Origin: Allodiplogaster sudhausi | Taxonomy: Eukaryota; Nematoda; Chromadorea; Rhabditida; Diplogasteridae | Length of the DNA: 64,000 bases | Reading direction: 5' to 3' | Assembly (NCBI GenBank): GCA_945643635.1 | Contig: CALZFC010000256.1 | Coordinates: 1,231,001-1,295,000 of the forward strand | Shown here: one piece after another, positions 57,886-64,000 of the stretch | Layout: every line of letters begins with the position of its first letter | Position numbering within the stretch: the stretch's first letter is position 1 | Notes under the pieces: generated by a model | What the model saw: the letters and a program-made list of their open reading frames with translations, nothing else | What the model was told of the DNA's origin: nothing | Database searches by the model: none | Translations under genes and position numbers: made by a program

Positions 57886-60800
57886 TCTCTCTCTCTCTCT
57901 GCCTCTTCAGCTTCTGCATCGTCTGCAACCAGAAGCTCCTGCAACCCGGTCTGCTTCCATCGATCTGCGACCGCGAACTCTGCACTTATCAGTATAATGA
58001 ACTTGGTCAGTTTTCAATAATTTTCGCCAAGAATTAGCACAATAATAAGGGAGTTAGTTAAAATACGGTACTTTTTTTAAATTATAAAGATAGAGTTGTT
58101 TTAAATAAAATGGGGCCTTACTAAAACTTTATTTGTAACTTGTGTGACTTTGCTATCGATTATTTTTTAGAAAGGGAAAAAAATGTATATTATTCCGGTC
58201 GCCAATTACTAATACCAATTACTAATACCCTTCCTATCCTTAACTCATTAATTGACTATTGTTCCAGGCCTCTACGACGGTCTCCTGGTCCCGCGCGTCT
58301 CTGCAGATGTGATGGATCTTCTCTTTGCCTTCTTCTTCATTGCAAACTCCTCCAGCAGACGAGAGCTCATCCTTACACCGGAGCCGCCAATCAGGTTGGG
58401 CTTTTTATTTTTATGTTTATTTGACTTATTTATTTTTATTCTTAATTTAATTTGTGTTTTTTTTTTAAATTCTATTTCTATTGCCTTTCCTAGGACTTCG
58501 AGGCATATTATTTTTCTACACCTGTAATGCTTGTAGCGATGTATAAAAATAATGAAAAAAATTATTTTCCAAAATAAATTTTGCCAGCTCTATTAACTTT
58601 ATGACTGGTTTCGAGAATTGTAACGAGATAGAAAAGTTTTATTAATTTATTTCTTTTGAGGGACATGGACAAGCTGAAAGCGGAGGTGATGCGGCTGGAG
58701 GGCTACGACCGAGCTGGCAGATATGCGAATTGGATGGGTCAGCATTTGTTTATCTCTCTCTCTCTCTCTTTCTTTTTCTCTCTCTCTCTCTCTCTTTCTC
58801 TTTTTCTTTCTCTTTCTCTTTCTCTTTCTCTTTCTCTTTCTCTTTCTCTCTCTCTCTCACTCTCTCTCTCTCTCTTTTTCCCTCTCTGTCTCTCTCTTTC
58901 TTTCTCTTTTTCTCCCTCCCTCTCCCTCTCTCTCACACACTTTTTGATTCTTGCCATTTGTATCATAATCAAGGAAATACTATTTTTAGATGTCAATTCA
59001 TTAATAATCATTTAGCAGATCATCGTGTACTTTGTTCTTCTTTTAATTGAATAGTTAAAAATTAAAAAAAAAATACTAGTAAATTAAAGTAAATTTGCAG
59101 CAGTGCCAGTGAAGGGCGAAGCATCCAAAGCGAAAGAATTGCTTAGCTCGATGGCGCAGCTTCTGCCCTGCCCGAGGCAGCTTCTCGACCCGCCTGCAAA
59201 CTGGAGGGATTTCAGGGAGAAGAACAAGAATATCGCTTCATTTATTGACTGGTTCGCTTAATTATTATTGTTATTATTATTATTGTCATTATTATTATAA
59301 TTCATTATTGTTATTATTGTCATTATTAGCATTATTATGAGAACCCTAAATGTGATGTATCCATAAATGGATTTGCATCACCACTAAAAAGTCTAGATAC
59401 TCTTGAATTGTATGAAACAATTCGATTGGACATACTCCACTTTTTGAAATCATCAGGCTTCATTGATACAGGATTTTTTTTTTTTTTGAAAGGTTGTATC
59501 AATGTGGTCGCCGAGAAGGTGAGAGAGGGAGAGAATGTTGTGGAGAGCGAGGAAGTTTGGAGAAAGAGAGTGAGAGAGAAGGTGGGAGAGCGAGGAAGTT
59601 TGGAGAAAGAGAGTGAGAGAGAAGGTGGGAGAGAAAGAGTGGTCGAGAGAGAGAGAGAGAGAGAGAGAGTGGAAAAGTGAGTGGGAATGAGCTAGAGAGA
59701 GAGAGCGAGAGAGAAGAGTTGAAGAATTGAGGCTCGTCGTAACCTGCCGCGCCTACATCCACCGTCTCCCCCAGCAGCTGCAGATCTCCTTTGCGAGCAC
59801 TCCCTATCAGTATATGTGCGTTGCAGACTCTCCAGCCAAACAGGTTATTTTTTAAATTTTATTTAAAACCAACAAGTGTATTATTATTGTTATTTATTTC
59901 TACATTAAACTGTTTTAAAGGTTTATATTTTTCAAATTAATATAATGGTACTAGGAATAAAAATATAACATTTGGAAAATTGGTATGCAAATACCTTTTA
60001 TGTATTTATTCCTATATATAAAACAGAGAACAACAGATATTCTTGATATGTTATAATTATTAATTTTTACATTGAACTGTATTTATAAATTTAATATTAT
60101 TTAAGTAGATGTGATGGTAGTAGGAAGGAAATTTTGAAAAATTCGAAAAGAAAAATCAAATATATTTTTATTGTGTGCAGGCCATATTCGAGCGACACAA
60201 GGCAGCGAATGGTGGCAAAACGGTGTTCCTGTTTCAGTCAGTGTTCCGTTTCATATCTTCTTTATAGTTTTTTTTTCTCAAAACTAAACAAAGGAATGGA
60301 TTTATCAATAAAAATGCGTGGAATAATTTGCTTCAAATTACATTTGTAGTTTTCCAAATTAACTTGTTTGTGTTTAACAAGAGTAATTGTCATCATTAAA
60401 TATAGGTTAGTCAAAAAGTTGGTGAATTGTCAAAAAAAATATATGTATATAGAAAAAATAGTCAATAAGTATTGATTTAAATAATTGGTATTGATTAATG
60501 ATTAAACTGATAACTTTTAGTGGCTCGCCAATAGACAACTGGCACTCTATCATCCGGAACGGCCTGCAAGTTCTCTCCAACACCAAACTCATGATTAACG
60601 CCGCGGCCTACGGAGCTGGCATCTACCTGGCATACGACCCGAACCTCTCCATTCAATATTCACAGGTAGAGAGGTGGGAGGGAGAGAGAGAGAGAAGGGT
60701 GGAGAGAGATAAGAGAGGGAAAGAGAATAGAGAGAGATAAGGCCGAAAAGAGAGAGACAGGGGAGAGAGGGAGAAAGATGGGATGGTTTCAATCAAGAGA

Positions 60801-61384
60801 ATCGAATACATAAAACTGTATTTCATTCACTTGGCTGTATTTATCATATAAGTGTGTTTTTTTAGAATATAATATTTTGAAATAATACGAATGATTTTGG
60901 TGACGGTGGAAATGTAGAAACTTCTAGAAATCTAAAAGGAATACATCTTGAGGCCAAGACACACGCGTTCACTTCGAATGGAAAGGCGTGCTCGGGCGAG
61001 TGCTGCAAGCAACGTCTCCCGCTCAACTCCACCTGCACCATCGCACTCTCACTCGTTGAAGGTTACTCTCTCTCTCTCTCTCTCTCTCTCTCGCTCTCTT
61101 CTTTCTCCTTTTCTCTCGCTCTCTCCCTCTCTAAATTTCTCTCGCTCTCTCCCTCTCTAAATTTCTCGCGCTCTCTCTGATCTCTATCATCTCTACTTTT
61201 ATTTTAATCTCAATCTTCATGCCTTCTTTGCTTCCTTTTTCAGCTCTATCCGTCTTATACATCTAATTCATTTTCAAACTTTTCCTTTCTCCTATCAAAC
61301 GCACTCTCTCTCTCTCTCCGTCTATATTTCTCAATCTATCTCTATGTACATCTCTTACCATTTCTCCCTCTTTCGCTATCTCTT

Positions 61385-61436
<52 letters not shown>

Positions 61437-61686
61437 GCTCTTTCCCTTTCTTTCCCTCACCCACTTTGTTCTAGTATATTGCTTAGGTTGTAATTCTGAA
61501 CATTACCTTTCAGTCGTGAACGCACCTCAGAAGCTGAAGGAAGTGTCTGCCCGTCACATTTGTGTGCTCACGGATCCTCAATACTGCAGCATCCGAATGT
61601 TGTTCCTGTACGTGAATATTATATATTTTTATTTTTATTTATTTATTTATCTTATTGTTTACTTACAGTAATTTAATTAATAAATG

Positions 61687-61721
<35 letters not shown>

Positions 61722-62256
61722 CGGAAAATATGTTCATTTAATTTGTGTGAACTCGAATATACGTATCTATGAGAATTCCATTGATCGTGTGATCATTCTG
61801 GAAAAAAAGATTTACGTTTAGTGAGGTAGACAGAGTCAATTGATGGAAACTTAAGCCAATAGTAAAATAGAATAAAGTCGTCAAGTATAAATTGGCTGTA
61901 TAGTAAAAAAAAAGCATACAAATTGCAGCTACGAGCGAGCACCTCAGCTTCGAAACGGCATTCAACCGAGCGATACGGAAGAGATCAATAAGGTTATTTT
62001 CTAATCTTTCATTTTCTATTTATTTTTCCTTTTTTTTCTTTCTTAATAATTGTTTTTTCTTATTATTTTTTTTTCAATTTAAATATGAATTGTGTAATCG
62101 AATTGCTTAATGCATGATAAGCTCTAGCTAAGTAAAAGTATATAAATAAATATTAAAATTTAATCTGTTGATGATATCAAATTTACCTTCATTTTACAGG
62201 TGCTCGAAAAGTTCAAGACGGCCAACGTGGAGGAGCGAATCAATATTGCCGTCTAA
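55359..62256 (+). CDS. PARP6/8-like mono-ADP-ribosyltransferase, tandem copy 2 (about 581 aa)
   Basis: Eighteen exons: 55359-55433, 55671-55793, 56302-56403, 56802-56867, 57082-57172, 57343-57416, 57606-57733, 57911-58005, 58268-58394, 58661-58737, 59101-59251, 59732-59843, 60181-60236, 60521-60665, 60953-61061, 61514-61607, 61929-61992 and 62200-62256. Seven internal exons (4, 5, 6, 8, 9, 12, 13) have exactly the same length as in copy 1. The N-terminus is acidic with a poly-Glu run. The Cys box is FCIVCNQK ... ICDRELC. The catalytic domain is FLFHGSPIDNWHSIIRNG, AAAYGAGIYLAY and SIRMLFLYE, giving His-Tyr-Tyr as in PARP6, PARP8 and PARP16. It therefore looks like an intact mono-ADP-ribosyltransferase. 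The first two exons are the least certain. The acceptor of exon 12 follows a GA array. Confidence 0.85.
55790..56010. repeat. About 40-bp tandem repeat starting at a splice donor of PARP copy 2
   Basis: Five to six imperfect copies of a unit with AATACAAGGTATACTGTAAT and a GGAAAGAGTTTTTT part. The first copy overlaps the exon 2 donor (GAG then GTACTACTGTAAT), so most later copies carry a donor-like AAGGTATAC. Confidence 0.85.
57744..57910. repeat. CT tract in PARP copy 2 intron 7
   Basis: CT-rich intron ending in the acceptor CTTCAG at 57905-57910. Similar CT tracts lie in the introns at 57420-57560 and 58752-58940. Confidence 0.8.
59515..59722. repeat. GA array at the 3' end of PARP copy 2 intron 11
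   Basis: A sense-strand polypurine run ends about 10 bp before the acceptor used for exon 12 (59732). A partial internal repeat of about 50 bp (GAGCGAGGAAGTTTGGAGAA) occurs twice. Confidence 0.85.
60666..60782. repeat. GA tract at the start of PARP copy 2 intron 14
   Basis: Same intron position as the tract at 50812-50905 in copy 1, suggesting it predates the gene duplication. Confidence 0.85.
61064..61452. repeat. CT-rich intron 15 of PARP copy 2
   Basis: CT runs at 61064-61180 and 61300-61450; a short GCTCTCTCCCTCTCTAAATT unit is repeated twice near 61115-61165. Confidence 0.8.
61688..61717. repeat. Alternating TA tract in PARP copy 2 intron 16
   Basis: (TA)n run of about 30 bp. The other long TA tracts are at 3122-3265, 23548-23582 and 45562-45656. 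Confidence 0.85.
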
Positions 62257-63522
62257 TTTCGTCACGATAGGAGAACAATATCGCCTCAAGTAACTTTGAT
62301 GTTTTCCCAGGCTTACTTTTACACATATAAATTGTATATTCGATTGTAGCGCTTATTATTAACTTGCTTTGTTTATCTTTTTAGGTTACAAGGTACCTTT
62401 AATTCTAGCTGATGATTAGAAAGATCTAGCCAAATAAGAACCCGCTCAATTAACTGTCTTTTCACCCTTCTCATTATCACATGTCCTGCTCTTCCTATTT
62501 ATCTACTTGCTATATGAATCTCACACCACTTGTGCCTCTACAATTTGTACGCCGCTTTATTCCGCCTCTTACGAAGTGCAGTTCTTCTTGTACGTGTCCA
62601 CAATTTAAGAGCAGGAATTTAGTCGAAATTGAGTGTTTTATTCGGCGAGTTTTTGTACTTGTGTTTTGTGGCTCAAACACGCAGGTAATTTTTACAAGTA
62701 TATTAGGCATTAATGTCTACATCATGTATACATTTCATACATGCCCCGTCAGAAGGAGGCTGTTTTTTTATTGTTCTTCTATATAAGGCATTCCTATTTG
62801 GGATCATTCCCCGATCGCACTGTACACTTTAATTTATATTCCATGATCGAATTCAAATGGAGCCGAGACGACGTGATGTCTGTGAATTTTTTTGAATAAA
62901 GGAAGATTTTGCCGTTCTGTTGTCTTTAAGAACATCCTGAGGAGAATAGAATACGTATGCATTATGTGAAATATGTACAAGATGTATATAAGTTTTAATT
63001 ATATACATTTGCTTATCTCGATTCCAGTAATCGCGCTAAAAGAGATGTTGATATTTCAGCTAATTTCGGAAAGGTTTATATGTACCAGTTCGTAGAAAAA
63101 TTTCTGCATTAAAGAAAGAATAGTTCATTTCACTCCTCTTTATCTTCACGCATCTTTTTTCTCTGTCGATTCTCTATTTCTCTCTCTCTCTCTCTCTCTC
63201 GCTCTCTCTCTCCTCTCGCTCTCTCTCGTTCTCTCTCTCTCTCTCTCTCTCTGTAATGTCTCACGCCCTCCTAGTGACATTCGAGAGGACATTCTACTGG
63301 AACAGCGGCGTGCAACTACGCGGTGCCAATTAGAATCGATCTTCCGGAATGGTTTCCTAGCAATGTTCATGTAGTACATAAGGACAACATATAAATCTAT
63401 TTATAACAGATCTTATGTATATTCTCAACTAGCTGTTTTTCATTCTCTAGCAAATATAGATATTTAAGAAAAAAACGCTTGCGCAACAGCTCACGCCATC
63501 TGCTATTCTGAATCGTAGAGGA

Positions 63523-63560
<38 letters not shown>

Positions 63561-63730
63561 ATGTCTCTCTGTCTGTCTGTCTCTCTCTCTGTCTGTCTCT
63601 CTCTCCCTGTCTCTCTGTCTGTCTCTCTCTCTCTATCTCTGTCTTGCTAGCCTAGACAGTGATTGTGAATGAGTCATAATGACGACATAAGCTTTCATCT
63701 CCATCTTCCTCTGTCTCTCTCCCTCCTCCA

Positions 63731-63765
<35 letters not shown>

Positions 63766-64000
63766 GTCTCTCTGTCTCTGCTTCCAGTCTCCACCGCTCT
63801 CCATCCACCTTCACTTTCCCTTTCTTTACACTTCGAGTACTCTTATACACTCACGTGCGCATCTATTGACTCAGACATAGTCCGAGACCTGCTTATATAC
63901 ATATGTAAAATGTTAGTAATTGACTGAAATTGCCTGAGCTTCGGATTAATTTACTTTGATGTGGTTAAATACGAGTATGTCCGCATTTTTCGCTCTGCCG
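62257..64000. other. Intergenic sequence downstream of PARP copy 2
   Basis: AATAAA occurs at 62893, far from the stop. CT/GT-type microsatellites lie at 63179-63252, 63523-63650 and 63729-63790. No exon could be supported. Confidence 0.5.

Noticed and set aside
58495..58530. Possible extra exon (DFEAYY...) in PARP copy 2 before exon 10
   Set aside because: The phase does not fit the preceding exon; the acceptor at 58660/58661 keeps the frame and aligns with copy 1.
1..64000. tRNA or rRNA genes
   Set aside because: I looked for T-arm-like motifs (GGTTCGA/GGTTCAA) and found none with a plausible cloverleaf. A covariance-model scan would be decisive.

Overview
The window is eukaryotic. Nearly every convincing coding segment is a short exon bounded by GT-AG (rarely GC-AG) splice sites, and paralogues in the window share intron positions and phases. 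The gene families (a MOSPD2-like CRAL-TRIO protein, PARP6/8-type mono-ADP-ribosyltransferases, a REEP/DP1 relic, a Ly6-like membrane protein, secreted Gly/Tyr/Cys-rich peptides) point to an invertebrate metazoan; I cannot name the phylum from sequence alone. The DNA is AT-rich outside exons and exceptionally loaded with (GA)n/(CT)n tracts, which create most of the long Ser-Leu or Arg-Glu open frames. Those frames are not genes. All gene models are hand-spliced and were checked for phase continuity only.

Layout: about 0-8.1 kb, minus strand, a MOSPD2-like gene with a 5.06-kb GA-filled intron. 8.5-14.9 kb is intergenic, with a 0.7-kb CT array, a roughly 49-copy 14-bp minisatellite and small transposon relics. 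14.95-34.87 kb, plus strand, holds a tandem cluster of six related genes for small secreted peptides (SP1-SP6). Each has a signal peptide; most have a basic propeptide site; SP3-SP5 have a Gly/Tyr-rich middle; all end in a conserved C-terminal CCC-C-C domain. SP2 is broken, and SP1 carries a 2.7-kb fold-back repeat in its first intron. At 35.6 kb there is an orphan signal-peptide exon. 38.1-41.7 kb, plus, is a modular disordered protein of alternating Pro/Ser/Thr, poly-Lys and acidic exons. 41.9-42.6 kb is a frameshifted REEP-like copy. 44.1-45.1 kb, minus, is a Ly6-like single-pass membrane protein. 46.6-52.1 kb and 55.4-62.3 kb, plus, are two tandem PARP6/8-like genes with 18 exons each. Between them lies a candidate small tail-anchored protein whose first intron is a 0.5-kb GA array. 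62.3-64 kb is intergenic with CT tracts.

The most notable content is the secreted-peptide cluster, which matches no family I recognise. It shows paired gain and loss of cysteines, ongoing decay of one member, and an unusual fold-back element. The tandem PARP pair and the modular poly-lysine gene come next. No functional link between the three gene groups is visible; each looks like a product of local tandem duplication.
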